DNA from: UBA724 sp964008075
Lineage (GTDB): Bacteria > Bacteroidota > Bacteroidia > Flavobacteriales > Flavobacteriaceae
DNA: 22,384 nucleotides
Assembly (NCBI GenBank): GCA_964008075.1
Contig: CAXGAP010000017.1
Location: 1-22,384, forward strand
Reading direction: 5' to 3'
Below, piece by piece: positions 14,610-22,384 of the stretch. A program made the position numbers and the translations under genes. Position 1 is the stretch's first letter. Every line of letters starts with the position of its first letter. The notes below the pieces were generated by a model. That model did no database searches. It had not been told where the DNA came from and saw only the letters and a program-made list of their open reading frames with translations.

Positions 14610-15293
14610 CTATCCTTTTTCTATGAGTTTACGATTGCGCGCACGTTGAAGCCATATGATCACCCCAACAGTGATTAGTGCCATTGGAGATAGCAACATA
14701 AATCCATTGTTGACATATCCCATTTCGTAGAATGACTCTGGAATAATTTGATATCCATAGAGATTTCCTGATCCAAAAAGCTCGCGAAAGAAAGCAACCA
14801 AAATAAGCATAAAGCCATAGCCAGCAGCATTTCCAACACCATCCAAAAGAGATTTCCAAACACCATTCCCCAAAGCAAAGGCTTCCAATCGACCCATGAC
14901 AATACAGTTGGTGATGATCAGACCAATAAATATTGATAGTTGTTTACTGACATCATAGGCGTAGGCCCTTAAAATTTGATCGACAAGAATAACCATAGAT
15001 GCAACAACAACAAGCTGCACGATGATTCGAATTCGATTTGGAATAAGGTTTCTTAGCAGAGAGACAATCACATTACTAGCACCCATCACAGCAATAACCG
15101 AAATGGTCATCACTATTGCTGGTTCGAGTTGAACAGTAATGGCCAAGGCAGAACAAATCCCAAGTACTTGAACAGTGATTGGGTTGTTGTCGTCTAAGGG
15201 ATCTGTGAGAAGTGCTCTATTCTTTTTTGAAAATAAAGGTTCTTTATCCTTTGCGACAAAAAGAAAAATTGGTTTGTTTGTTTTTTTTGACAT
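14610..15293 (-). CDS. nqrD: Na+-translocating NADH:quinone reductase subunit D
   Basis: A 227-residue membrane subunit, about six helices, paralogous to NqrE. C47 (G-I-C-S-A-L) and C130 (T-N-C-I-V-M-G-R) are the cysteines expected to ligate the intramembrane iron-sulfur cofactor with NqrE. The start of the family domain (A-L-L-T-D-P-L-D-D-N-N-P-I-T) begins near residue 27, so there is a basic N-terminal extension of some 13-20 residues relative to the NqrD proteins I recall; ATG 15293 is the only ATG available. Gap to nqrC is five bases. Confidence 0.96.
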   Translation of the reverse strand: MSKKTNKPIFLFVAKDKEPLFSKKNRALLTDPLDDNNPITVQVLGICSALAITVQLEPAIVMTISVIAVMGASNVIVSLLRNLIPNRIRIIVQLVVVASMVILVDQILRAYAYDVSKQLSIFIGLIITNCIVMGRLEAFALGNGVWKSLLDGVGNAAGYGFMLILVAFFRELFGSGNLYGYQIIPESFYEMGYVNNGFMLLSPMALITVGVIIWLQRARNRKLIEKG

Positions 15294-15298
15294 ATATC

Positions 15299-16039
15299 TT
15301 ACATGTTTGCAGCAACAGTTATTGTGATTTGCGTTTGTTCTAAATAGGGTTGATAATGGGTCAAGCGCTCAATAATCATGTCTGATACACCATCACCTGT
15401 GATTGTGGCACCAGAGATGGCATCAACTTCATGGTCGTTTTTATCGAGGTCTTTGGGGTCGTTGTTTGTTTTGGATACAGATATACCGACCAATTTGCCA
15501 TCATTGTCAAAAACCTTTTCTCCAACAAAACGATCCATAAACCATTGTTGTGTGATTTCAGCGCCCAAACCAGCAGTCTCTGCTTTGTGATCAAACACTG
15601 CTCCTTTGATGGTATTTCGATCAGACTCCAAAGCAATATATCCCCAAATCGCATCCCATAACCCAGCACCACGAAGTGGGATGATGTAATAAGACACTCC
15701 CTCTACATCTGCCAAATACAATGGAAAACGCTGTTGGGTTGGTTCTTTTTTCAACTCTAAAGCGAGTTTGATTCCTGAAAAAGGATCGACAGATTCATCG
15801 ATTGTACCGTCGTTTCGCAAAGCAAGTTGAGAGGTGATGTATTCATTAAAAAGAACTTCTGCACCATCTCGATCGATTTCGATTCCTATCGTTGCAAGTA
15901 TGTTTTGCATTTTTTCTTTACGTACATTTTCTTGCTGAAGGTCTTTGAGTGAACTTGCTGTAAATGCCAAGACAGAGGCGACGACAACAACCATCGCCGC
16001 AGCAAATCCAAAAGTGTATGCATTTGAGTCTCTATTCAT
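15299..16039 (-). CDS. nqrC: Na+-translocating NADH:quinone reductase subunit C
   Basis: A 246-residue subunit with one N-terminal membrane helix (about 9-31) and a periplasmic FMN-binding domain carrying covalently attached FMN. The flavinylation motif D-A-I-S-G-A-T-I-T is intact at 206-214 and supplies the acceptor threonine modified by ApbE, which is encoded at the end of this operon. Other family marks are G-A-G-L-W-D-A-I-W-G-Y (125-135) and H-K-A-E-T-A-G-L-G-A (151-160). It lies between nqrB and nqrD with gaps of two and five bases. Confidence 0.96.
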   Translation of the reverse strand: MNRDSNAYTFGFAAAMVVVVASVLAFTASSLKDLQQENVRKEKMQNILATIGIEIDRDGAEVLFNEYITSQLALRNDGTIDESVDPFSGIKLALELKKEPTQQRFPLYLADVEGVSYYIIPLRGAGLWDAIWGYIALESDRNTIKGAVFDHKAETAGLGAEITQQWFMDRFVGEKVFDNDGKLVGISVSKTNNDPKDLDKNDHEVDAISGATITGDGVSDMIIERLTHYQPYLEQTQITITVAANM

Positions 16040-16041
16040 AA

Positions 16042-17199
16042 TTAAGCAGTTTGTACAGTTGTACTGTGTTGTTTTCTTTTGAGTCTTCTGTTGACATTGG
16101 ATTGCACAACATAGTGATCAATGGTTGGTGCAAACACATTCATCAATAAAATGGCGAGCATCACACCCTCAGGATAGGCAGGATTAAAGACACGAATGAG
16201 GATACATAAGATCCCCACCAGGATTCCATAAATCCATTTACCACGAACAGTTTGTGCTGCCGAAACAGGGTCAGTCGCCATGAATACAATACCAAAGGCA
16301 AACCCTCCAACAATGAGGTGGCTATACCAATCAAATTGCATTAAAGTGTTGGCACCCCATAGGTTGAACAGATAGCCCATAACCGCTGCTCCAATAACGC
16401 CGCCAAGCATAATACGCCAGCTTCCAACACCTGTAAAAATGAGAATCGCAGCACCAACCAACACCCAAAGCGTTGAGGTCTCTGCAATTGATCCTGGGAT
16501 AGCACCACTAAACATTTCAAACATTGAGTAGTCAACTGAAACACCAGAGGCAAGTGATCCTAATATGGTTTCTCCTGAAATTCCATCAACATTACTGGCT
16601 TCTGAAACCCATACTTTATTCCCAGACATATAAGTTGGATAAGCAAAGAAAGCAAACGCTCGAGCAGTGAGAGCAGGGTTGAGGATATTCATCCCTGTTC
16701 CACCAAACGCCTCTTTGGCAATAAAGACTGCAAAAGCTACTGACAGACCAACCATCCATAGAGGTATATCTACTGGCATGATCATGGGAATCAAGAGTCC
16801 TGTGACTAGGTATCCTTCGTTTACCTCGTGCCCACGATAGACTGCAAAGGCAAATTCAATCGCTAGTCCAACCCCATACGAAACCGCAATCATGGGGAGA
16901 ATCTTGAATGAGCCATGTAGAAAGGCATCTAGAAAAGTGAAGGTCTCACCTGTTTGAATGTAGTATTGATATCCTGTGTTGTAGATTCCATAAATCAACG
17001 CAGGAATAAGAGCGATGATAACTGTGACCATCGTTCGTTTTAAATCAACGGCATCTCGAATGTGTGCTCCTTTTTTGGTTGTGTGATTGGGGACAAACAA
17101 AAAGGTGTCGAACGCATTGACAGCTGGTGCGAATCGTTCGAATTTAGATCCTTTTGCGAATGGCTTTTTTAATCGATCAATTTGTTTTCTTATCATCAT
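16042..17199 (-). CDS. nqrB: Na+-translocating NADH:quinone reductase subunit B
   Basis: A 385-residue integral membrane subunit with about ten hydrophobic helices. It carries a covalently bound FMN, is thought to bind riboflavin, and takes part in sodium translocation and quinone reduction. Conserved segments are G-H-E-V-N-E-G-Y-L-V-T-G-L-L-I-P (123-138), G-T-G-M-N-I-L-N-P-A-L-T-A-R-A-F (168-182) and A-T-D-P-V-S-A (308-314). The FMN attachment motif reads D-G-I-S-G-E-T (205-211): the acceptor T211 is present, but Glu replaces the alanine of the S-G-A-T consensus. Two ATG codons stand in tandem; the first, nine bases after nqrA, is used here. The C-terminus is basic. Confidence 0.96.
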   Translation of the reverse strand: MMIRKQIDRLKKPFAKGSKFERFAPAVNAFDTFLFVPNHTTKKGAHIRDAVDLKRTMVTVIIALIPALIYGIYNTGYQYYIQTGETFTFLDAFLHGSFKILPMIAVSYGVGLAIEFAFAVYRGHEVNEGYLVTGLLIPMIMPVDIPLWMVGLSVAFAVFIAKEAFGGTGMNILNPALTARAFAFFAYPTYMSGNKVWVSEASNVDGISGETILGSLASGVSVDYSMFEMFSGAIPGSIAETSTLWVLVGAAILIFTGVGSWRIMLGGVIGAAVMGYLFNLWGANTLMQFDWYSHLIVGGFAFGIVFMATDPVSAAQTVRGKWIYGILVGILCILIRVFNPAYPEGVMLAILLMNVFAPTIDHYVVQSNVNRRLKRKQHSTTVQTA

Positions 17200-17208
17200 A
17201 ACTTTGAA

Positions 17209-18561
17209 TTAACCAACTTCTTTATTCATCAAATCCAACGCATCACGAATAATCGCTTGCGCTTCAATTTTGGAAGAGTTTGCATAGTCAATCAATGCAA
17301 AATCTTCAGGAGCGACTTCGTATATACCAAGTTGCTCCATTTTTTCAATATCGTTTGCCATGCATGCTTTCAACAGCTGCATGGGGTAGATGTCCATAGG
17401 AAATACTTTCTCCATCTCTCCAGTGACCACCAAGGCACGTTCTTCCCCATTCAAATTGGTGTCAGGGGTATATTCTCGTTTGGGAAACAACCAAGACAAC
17501 GATGTATTAGATATGCTGTGGATATTAGTTCCAGCGAAAGGCAACCAACCAAACATACGATATCGTTCACCCTCTGGAAGTACAGAAACTGTATTGTTAT
17601 AGTACCCTAAATAACCAGCTGATGAAGTCGTAGTACCTGTCAAAACATCACCATTAATGACACGTAAATTGACAAAGTTTTCGGCTCCCACGTCTTTGAG
17701 GATTGGTAAGAGCGATGTACCAACCTTTGACTTGTAATAACAAGGAGTGGATAAGGGATGCCCTACGACCGCCAAGGTTCGAGTAGCATCAAAAACACCT
17801 GTTTGAAAAAATCGACCGATGTTGGCAACATCTTCTGCGCCTACGACCCACACTGTTTCCCCAGCATTAATTGGGTCGATGTGATGAATTTGAACTCCTA
17901 CATTCCCTGCGGGATGAGGCCCTTTTACACGATGAATCGTACAGTTTTTGGTCTCTGCTATCTGACTGCTTTCATGCGCTCCAACACTCAAATGTAAATT
18001 TGGTGAGAGTTTGGATAACATATCGATTCCTGTCTGGAATGCATCTTGCTGCCCTTCCAAGATCACACCGAACTGAGCAGATAGAGGAGCAGTTGCCAAA
18101 GCACTGATAAAAATCGCCTTGGGTGTTGCATTTGGATCAGCAACAATATCATAAGGGCGTTGTTTGATAAAGGGCCAGTTTCCTGAAGCCAATAAAAGTT
18201 CTTTCACTTGCTCGGGTGCAATCTTATCCAATGTTGGCAGTTTGTGCTTAAACGACTGTTGTTTTTTATCAGCAGCAACAACAATCTCTAACACTTTTCG
18301 CTTTGCACCCCTTTTGATTTCTTTCACTGTTCCACTTACTGGGGATACAAATTGTATGCTGTCTTGATGTTTGGAAAAAAACAAAGGTTGCCCTGCCTGA
18401 ACGGACGTCCCCTCTTTACACACAAGTTTGGGAAAAACACCATGAAAATCGTTGGGGTTTATCGCGTAATTTATTGATGCTGGTGCAGTCTTAAGCGTGT
18501 TGCAGGCAGCCCCCTTTAGACGGAGGTTAAGACCTTTTCGGATCTTAATGTCAATAGACAT
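17209..18561 (-). CDS. nqrA: Na+-translocating NADH:quinone reductase subunit A
   Basis: A 450-residue peripheral cytoplasmic subunit and first gene of the operon. The N-terminus M-S-I-D-I-K-I-R-K-G-L-N-L-R-L-K-G is characteristic, followed by a biotinyl/lipoyl-like sandwich with G-x-x-V-Q-A-G-Q-P-L-F (about 51-61) and V-S-P-V-S-G-T-V. The middle contains H-P-A-G-N-V-G-V-Q-I-H-H-I-D-P (about 214-228), a segment conserved in NqrA. Length matches the family. It lies 9 bases before nqrB, and its upstream region faces the divergent T9SS plug gene. A -7 promoter element is visible upstream. Confidence 0.96.
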   Translation of the reverse strand: MSIDIKIRKGLNLRLKGAACNTLKTAPASINYAINPNDFHGVFPKLVCKEGTSVQAGQPLFFSKHQDSIQFVSPVSGTVKEIKRGAKRKVLEIVVAADKKQQSFKHKLPTLDKIAPEQVKELLLASGNWPFIKQRPYDIVADPNATPKAIFISALATAPLSAQFGVILEGQQDAFQTGIDMLSKLSPNLHLSVGAHESSQIAETKNCTIHRVKGPHPAGNVGVQIHHIDPINAGETVWVVGAEDVANIGRFFQTGVFDATRTLAVVGHPLSTPCYYKSKVGTSLLPILKDVGAENFVNLRVINGDVLTGTTTSSAGYLGYYNNTVSVLPEGERYRMFGWLPFAGTNIHSISNTSLSWLFPKREYTPDTNLNGEERALVVTGEMEKVFPMDIYPMQLLKACMANDIEKMEQLGIYEVAPEDFALIDYANSSKIEAQAIIRDALDLMNKEVG

Positions 18562-18584
18562 GATTTATAGCTTGTTTTGGTATG

Positions 18585-18592
18585 CAAATTTA
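18585..18592 (-). promoter_or_regulatory. -7 promoter element of the nqr operon
   Basis: On the minus strand these bases read TAAATTTG, a full match to TAnnTTTG, with a leader of roughly 17-19 bases before the nqrA ATG. The expected -33 position holds a T-run rather than TTTG. Close to it are the palindromes AAGCGCTT (18602-18609) and AAGCTT (18615-18620), which could be regulator contacts, though this is speculative. Confidence 0.5.
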
Positions 18593-18696
18593 CTCAGTAA
18601 AAAGCGCTTAAAAAAAGCTTCTGGGTTCTTTTTATTCTTATTTATATTAATTCCAAATAATTTGTTTAACTCTCATTTTTTTGGCCATTTTTTGAC

Positions 18697-18730
18697 TTTG
18701 TCATTTCATCTCTGATTTTGGGTATCTTTG
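18697..18730 (+). promoter_or_regulatory. promoter of the T9SS plug gene, -33 and -7 elements
   Basis: TTTG (18697-18700) and TATCTTTG (18723-18730), a perfect TAnnTTTG match, are separated by 22 bases. The start of transcription should fall near 18736, downstream of the first possible start codon of the frame (TTG 18718), so the protein must begin later. Confidence 0.58.
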
Positions 18731-18753
18731 GTAAAAATTTTAAATTTTTTGAT

Positions 18754-19995
18754 TTGAAAAACGTTAAACAAATCTTTTTTGCGTTTGTTTTTCCTGCAAT
18801 GATGACAGGACAAATTTTAAATGAAAAATTACCCCCAAATCACATCGCCACAATCCTTTTTCAGGCAAAGGATGAAATGGACAATATCCCAATGGTGGCA
18901 CTTGGTAAGGCATTCACTTTGTATTTTGATGATCTGAATGGCGATGAATCCTACTATTATTACACAATCCAACATGCAAATGCAAATTGGACATCCTCGG
19001 AATTGTTTAAATCGGAGTATCTCAATGGATTTGACGATGTACGCATTCGAAACATGAGCAACTCATCAGCCACCTTGCAAAGCTACACGCACTATTCCCT
19101 TACAATTCCAAACAGAGACGTAGAAATCAACACTAGCGGAAACTACCTTTTGAGTATTTTTGATGCAAACCAAAATCTTGTTTTCACCACCCGATTTGTT
19201 GTCTTTGAACAACAAGCAAATGTGCAGCTAGGTGTATTTCGATTGCGTGATTTAGAGGGTATTGACAGTCAGCAGCGAATTGAAATTGGGGTGCAAACAA
19301 ACAACCTCAATACTCGTCAACCAGAACAAGAAATAAAGGTTTGGGCACTTCAAAATTTTCAGTGGTCATCGGCCAGAAAAATTTCAAAATTTGATTATGT
19401 CATGAACCAAACATTGCAGTATGAATACAGCAATGATTTGATTTTTGAAGGAGGCAACGAGTACTTGTTTTTTGACACAAAAGATATTCGATCAACAGGA
19501 GGAAATGTTGTTCGAATTCGACGAAATGAACTCTATCAAAGCATCTTATATCCTGATTATGTGCGCAATGGAAATGTATATACTTATGCCCCCGACATCA
19601 ATGGGAATTTTGTGATTCAAACCACTGAGGGATTCAATCCAAACACAAGTGCTGATTATACTAAGGTGACATTCAGCTTACACACAGCTAAGACAAACTA
19701 TGATTTTTATGTGACTGGTCGATTCAATCAGCACCAACCGCAGTCGTATCACAAGTTGCAATATGAGCCCTCAACCAACATCCATCAAGCGACAATTCGA
19801 TTGAAGCAAGGGGTATATAATTATAAGTATGTTGCCATTGATACATCAAGTCGATTACTTGAAAATGGTGTTGGTGGGAGTCACTGGGAGACTGAAAACG
19901 ATTATTATGCCTTGGTTTATTTCAGACCCTTTGGTGAACGCTACGATCGTTTGATTGGCGTTGGCTTTGGAAACTCAAATCAAATTCGAAATTAA
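18754..19995 (+). CDS. type IX secretion system plug protein (DUF5103)
   Basis: A 413-residue exported protein of the DUF5103 / T9SS plug family. In Flavobacterium johnsoniae the Plug protein closes the periplasmic end of the giant SprA outer-membrane translocon. Family marks are N-H-I-A-T-I-L-F near the mature N-terminus, Y-Y-Y-T-I-Q-H-A-N-A-N-W, S-E-Y-L-N-G-F, and a late N-Y-K-Y-V followed by E-N-D-Y-Y. The frame is open from TTG 18718, but a perfect -7 element covers 18723-18730, so that start would not be on the transcript. TTG 18754 gives a clean signal peptide (M-K-N-V-K-Q-I-F-F-A-F-V-F-P-A); the next ATG, 18799, would delete it. The gene is divergent from nqrA. Confidence 0.86.
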   Translation: MKNVKQIFFAFVFPAMMTGQILNEKLPPNHIATILFQAKDEMDNIPMVALGKAFTLYFDDLNGDESYYYYTIQHANANWTSSELFKSEYLNGFDDVRIRNMSNSSATLQSYTHYSLTIPNRDVEINTSGNYLLSIFDANQNLVFTTRFVVFEQQANVQLGVFRLRDLEGIDSQQRIEIGVQTNNLNTRQPEQEIKVWALQNFQWSSARKISKFDYVMNQTLQYEYSNDLIFEGGNEYLFFDTKDIRSTGGNVVRIRRNELYQSILYPDYVRNGNVYTYAPDINGNFVIQTTEGFNPNTSADYTKVTFSLHTAKTNYDFYVTGRFNQHQPQSYHKLQYEPSTNIHQATIRLKQGVYNYKYVAIDTSSRLLENGVGGSHWETENDYYALVYFRPFGERYDRLIGVGFGNSNQIRN

Positions 19996-20030
19996 CATGC
20001 AGTAAAACAAAAGTTTTGTACCTTTAATTA

Positions 20031-20417
20031 ATGTTGCAATTATTAACAAGCGGAATCAGCGTTTCTGTCAAAGTTTTTTTTGAGGGTACATACTTCAAAA
20101 ATTACAATCTGAACTACTCCTATGCATACCAAATTATCATTCAAAATCAGGGAAAAGACGCAGTTCAATTGCAATCACGACACTGGGTCATTATCGATTC
20201 CTTAAAACCTCAAACCATTATTGATGGTGAAGGTGTTGTTGGCAAAAAACCAGTCATCTACCCTGGCAAAGCCTTCAGCTACAAATCAGGAAGTTTGATT
20301 TCATCATCTATCGGCGCTATGATGGGGCATTATAATTTTATCAATCTTGCAACTGCGAAAAAATTTAAAGTCTATATCCCCAAATTTAAATTAAGTCCTG
20401 CCTTTGCTTTAAATTGA
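20031..20417 (+). CDS. apaG: ApaG domain protein (DUF525)
   Basis: A 128-residue cytoplasmic protein with an immunoglobulin-like ApaG fold. The core signature is intact: G-E-G-V-V-G-K-K-P-V-I-Y-P-G, then F-S-Y-K-S-G and G-A-M-M-G-H-Y-N-F. In enterobacteria apaG is named from the apaGH locus and linked by phenotype to Co2+/Mg2+ resistance; its biochemical role is not settled, and here no apaH or ksgA is adjacent. The start ATG 20031 follows the plug gene by 35 bases and gives the normal family length. A TACCTTTA sequence just before the ATG resembles a -7 element with one mismatch. The gene ends inside the pruA promoter. Confidence 0.93.
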   Translation: MLQLLTSGISVSVKVFFEGTYFKNYNLNYSYAYQIIIQNQGKDAVQLQSRHWVIIDSLKPQTIIDGEGVVGKKPVIYPGKAFSYKSGSLISSSIGAMMGHYNFINLATAKKFKVYIPKFKLSPAFALN

Positions 20418-20444
20418 TTTATTTAACACTTTTCCATAGATTTG
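20414..20444 (+). promoter_or_regulatory. pruA promoter, -33 and -7 elements
   Basis: TTG (20414-20416) is followed after exactly 20 bases by TAGATTTG (20437-20444), a full match to TAnnTTTG. The -33 TTG overlaps the apaG stop codon. The leader would be about 20 bases and contains the purine-rich AAGAAGGAA before the pruA ATG. This is the best-formed promoter in the window. Confidence 0.62.
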
Positions 20445-20470
20445 TTAAATAACCAAAGAAGGAACACATC

Positions 20471-22096
20471 ATGCCGTACGGATTTTTTACAGTTGATACT
20501 CCCCTCAACGAAGTTACTCACGACTATAAACCTGGTTCTCCTGAGAGAAAAAAAGTTGAAGAAGCATACAAAAATATGTTTCAAGCCAAAATTGAAGTCC
20601 CATTATATCTAGGAGATGAAGAGGTGTTTACAAAAAAGACCCGACCCATTCGACCTCCACATGATCATCAACACATAGTCGGTACCTATAGTGTTGCCCA
20701 GCCAGCACATGTCAAGCGTGCGATTGATAACTCCCTCAAAGCCAAAAAGAAGTGGGCAGCGATGTCATGGGAACATCGCGTTTCCATTTTTATCAAAGCA
20801 GCAGACTTGATTGCAGGGCCCTATCGTGCTATCATAAATGCTGGCACTATGATTGGCCAATCAAAAAATATCTTTCAAGCAGAGATAGACGCAACTTGTG
20901 AATCTGTTGATTTTCTCAAATTCAATGCAGCCTTTGCATCCCAAATTTATCAGCAACAACCTGCCCCTGGAAATGGTGTGTTTAATCGAATTGAACACCG
21001 CCCTCTTGAGGGGTTTACCTATGCTGTGACTCCATTTAACTTTACTGCCATTGCTTGCAACCTCACTTCATGTATGGCGATGATGGGGAATGTGGTCGTA
21101 TGGAAACCCAGCGATTATCAGATGTATACCGCAAAGATTTTGATGGATATTTTCAAAGAAGCAGGGCTTCCTGATGGTGTGATCACACTCGTTTCGGGTG
21201 ACCCTGAAATGATTACTGATATCGTTTTAAAGCACCCTTATTTTGCTGGTCTACATTTTACAGGTTCAACTTTTGTGTTTCAAGATTTGTGGCAAAAAAT
21301 TGGAGACAATATAAAAAACTACAAAACCTATCCTCGTATCGTTGGAGAGACAGGCGGAAAAGACTTTATATTGGCACATCATTCTGCAGATATTGATGTT
21401 GTCGCTACTGCGATCACTCGTGGTGCTTTTGAATATCAAGGTCAAAAGTGTTCGGCAGCATCTCGAATTTATTTGCCTAAATCTGCTGCTCAAAAAATCA
21501 TTGATAAAGTAGTCGCAAATGTTAAATCTTTTACAATGGGGTCTCCCGAAGACATGAGTCACTTTATTACAGCTGTCATCCATGAGGCGTCTTTTGACAG
21601 ACTTGCAAGCTATATAGATCAGGCCAAAAAGGACAAGGACGTTGAAGTGGTTGTCGGTGGAACCTATGACAAGTCCAAGGGTTATTTTGTATCCCCTACA
21701 GTATTGCTGACTACAAACCCAACATACACCACTATGGAGACAGAGCTGTTTGGCCCTATAGTGACTATATATGTTTATGATGATGAGCATTGGGAAGAAA
21801 CAATTGATTTGGTCGACAACACCTCTGTTTATGGCCTAACTGGAGCTGTGATTGCACAGGATCGTCAAGTGATAGAAGATGCAAGTATAAAGCTCATCAA
21901 CGCTGCTGGAAACTTTTATATCAATGACAAGCCAAGTGGTGCTGTTGTCGGACAACAACCCTTTGGAGGTGCGAGAGCGTCAGGAACAAACGACAAGGCT
22001 GGCTCGATGCAAAACCTGTTGCGTTGGGTTTCGCCCAGACTCATTAAAGAAACCATGGTGCCAGCAAAAGACTATCGCTACCCACACATGGGCTAA
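20471..22096 (+). CDS. pruA: L-glutamate gamma-semialdehyde dehydrogenase (P5C dehydrogenase)
   Basis: A 541-residue aldehyde dehydrogenase that oxidises glutamate semialdehyde, in equilibrium with pyrroline-5-carboxylate, to glutamate with NAD+, the second step of proline catabolism. The catalytic cysteine is C327 in G-Q-K-C-S-A-A-S-R and the general base E293 in V-G-E-T-G-G-K-D. The NAD-binding segments V-T-P-F-N-F (187-192), V-W-K-P-S-D (210-215) and F-T-G-S (263-266) are present. Length fits the monofunctional PruA of Bacteroidota; there is no fused proline dehydrogenase domain, so the PutA-type partner must be encoded elsewhere. A strong promoter and a GAAGGA ribosome-binding site precede ATG 20471. 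The TAA overlaps the stop of convergent rsmG. Confidence 0.95.
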   Translation: MPYGFFTVDTPLNEVTHDYKPGSPERKKVEEAYKNMFQAKIEVPLYLGDEEVFTKKTRPIRPPHDHQHIVGTYSVAQPAHVKRAIDNSLKAKKKWAAMSWEHRVSIFIKAADLIAGPYRAIINAGTMIGQSKNIFQAEIDATCESVDFLKFNAAFASQIYQQQPAPGNGVFNRIEHRPLEGFTYAVTPFNFTAIACNLTSCMAMMGNVVVWKPSDYQMYTAKILMDIFKEAGLPDGVITLVSGDPEMITDIVLKHPYFAGLHFTGSTFVFQDLWQKIGDNIKNYKTYPRIVGETGGKDFILAHHSADIDVVATAITRGAFEYQGQKCSAASRIYLPKSAAQKIIDKVVANVKSFTMGSPEDMSHFITAVIHEASFDRLASYIDQAKKDKDVEVVVGGTYDKSKGYFVSPTVLLTTNPTYTTMETELFGPIVTIYVYDDEHWEETIDLVDNTSVYGLTGAVIAQDRQVIEDASIKLINAAGNFYINDKPSGAVVGQQPFGGARASGTNDKAGSMQNLLRWVSPRLIKETMVPAKDYRYPHMG

Positions 22097-22384
22097 AGTG
22101 GCAAGTGTGCCACACATTTTGTTGCAAAAAACTGTTCGTGAAAATAGCGATCAAGCGGATAGACTTTCGCATGGGGATAGTCCTGAAGTTCTGATGTCAA
22201 GTCACCTCCTTTTAAAGCAAGAATGCCATTGGCCAATTCGTGCTGCTGCTTCGTGCTTATTTTGTTTTTCACCCACCCAACAAAGCGTGGCATTTGGGTC
22301 ACTGCACGAGAGATCACAAAATCAAATTGACCTTCAACCTCCTCGGCACGCAAATGACTCGCTTTTAGATTTTTCAGATCAATT
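22093..22384 (-). CDS. rsmG: 16S rRNA (guanine-527-N7)-methyltransferase, C-terminal part
   Basis: The frame continues to the right window edge without a start, so only about the last 96 codons are present and the 5' end is cut off. The visible part carries the RsmG segment R-A-E-E-V ... F-D-F-V-I-S-R-A-V (SAM motif IV region) and a C-terminal L-A-N-G-I-L-A-L-K-G-G-D-L. RsmG (GidB) methylates N7 of G527 in 16S rRNA and affects streptomycin sensitivity. The TTG at 22353 is an internal leucine codon, not the start, because the conserved frame extends beyond it (K-A-S-H before L-R-A-E-E). The stop codon overlaps that of convergent pruA within CTAA. Confidence 0.88.
   Translation of the reverse strand, partial: IDLKNLKASHLRAEEVEGQFDFVISRAVTQMPRFVGWVKNKISTKQQHELANGILALKGGDLTSELQDYPHAKVYPLDRYFHEQFFATKCVAHLPL

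Noticed and set aside
11342..18561. Possibility that the six-subunit redox operon is an Rnf complex rather than Nqr.
   Set aside because: The NqrF architecture (ferredoxin plus FAD/NADH domains) and NqrA are present, and the RnfB/RnfC iron-sulfur subunits are absent.
20004..20016. Inverted repeat ACAAAA-G-TTTTGT upstream of apaG.
   Set aside because: The loop is one base, so it cannot form a hairpin, and the arms are low-complexity; likely chance in A/T-rich sequence.
21266..21790. 174-codon open frame on the minus strand inside pruA.
   Set aside because: Fully antisense to a clear pruA coding region, composition is Cys/Ser/Ile rich without family features, and no promoter or ribosome-binding site is seen.

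Overview
The window reads as chromosomal core sequence of a member of Bacteroidota, most likely a marine Flavobacteriaceae. The evidence is a type IX secretion plug protein (a family confined to Bacteroidota), DUF6702 and CarboxypepD_reg-like envelope proteins, promoters of the Bacteroidota TTTG / TAnnTTTG type, few Shine-Dalgarno sequences, and a complete sodium-pumping NADH:quinone reductase (Nqr) operon. Genus cannot be read from the sequence. I see no insertion sequences, phage genes, CRISPR arrays, rRNA genes or disrupted genes. Genes are packed tightly: no gene-free stretch exceeds 300 bases, and the longest (about 190 bases) is the divergent nqrA / T9SS-plug promoter region.

Layout. 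1-35 (-): 5' part of a tRNA gene cut by the window edge. 92-1344 (+): flavin reductase-like protein and O-methyltransferase. 1341-6113 (-): envelope genes, in transcription order two tandem CarboxypepD_reg-like proteins, a DUF6702 protein, a secreted M1 metallopeptidase and TatA. 6158-7037: two divergent GNAT acetyltransferases whose ATG codons overlap within one CATG. 7034-11370 (+): M15 peptidase, then a tight run of gpmI, a thioredoxin-like lipoprotein, map and a methyltransferase. 18561-11342 (-): nqrABCDEF, a small uncharacterised Nqr-linked protein, and apbE, the FMN transferase that flavinylates NqrB and NqrC. 18754-22096 (+): T9SS plug protein, apaG and pruA. 22093-22384 (-): 3' part of rsmG, cut by the right edge.

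How the genes work together. The Nqr block is a self-contained unit for building a sodium-motive force: six pump subunits, the flavin-attaching lipoprotein, and one unknown protein between nqrF and apbE. The plug gene is divergent from nqrA and belongs to the T9SS, which is itself driven by ion-motive force; a regulatory link is only an inference. The 1341-6113 block looks like a cell-envelope / secreted-protein unit.

Nothing here is clearly a new system. The best leads are the Nqr-linked small protein, the abutting GNAT start codons, the altered flavinylation motif in NqrB, the promoter that forces re-assignment of the plug-protein start to a TTG, and promoter elements so close to start codons that leaderless or near-leaderless mRNAs are suggested.
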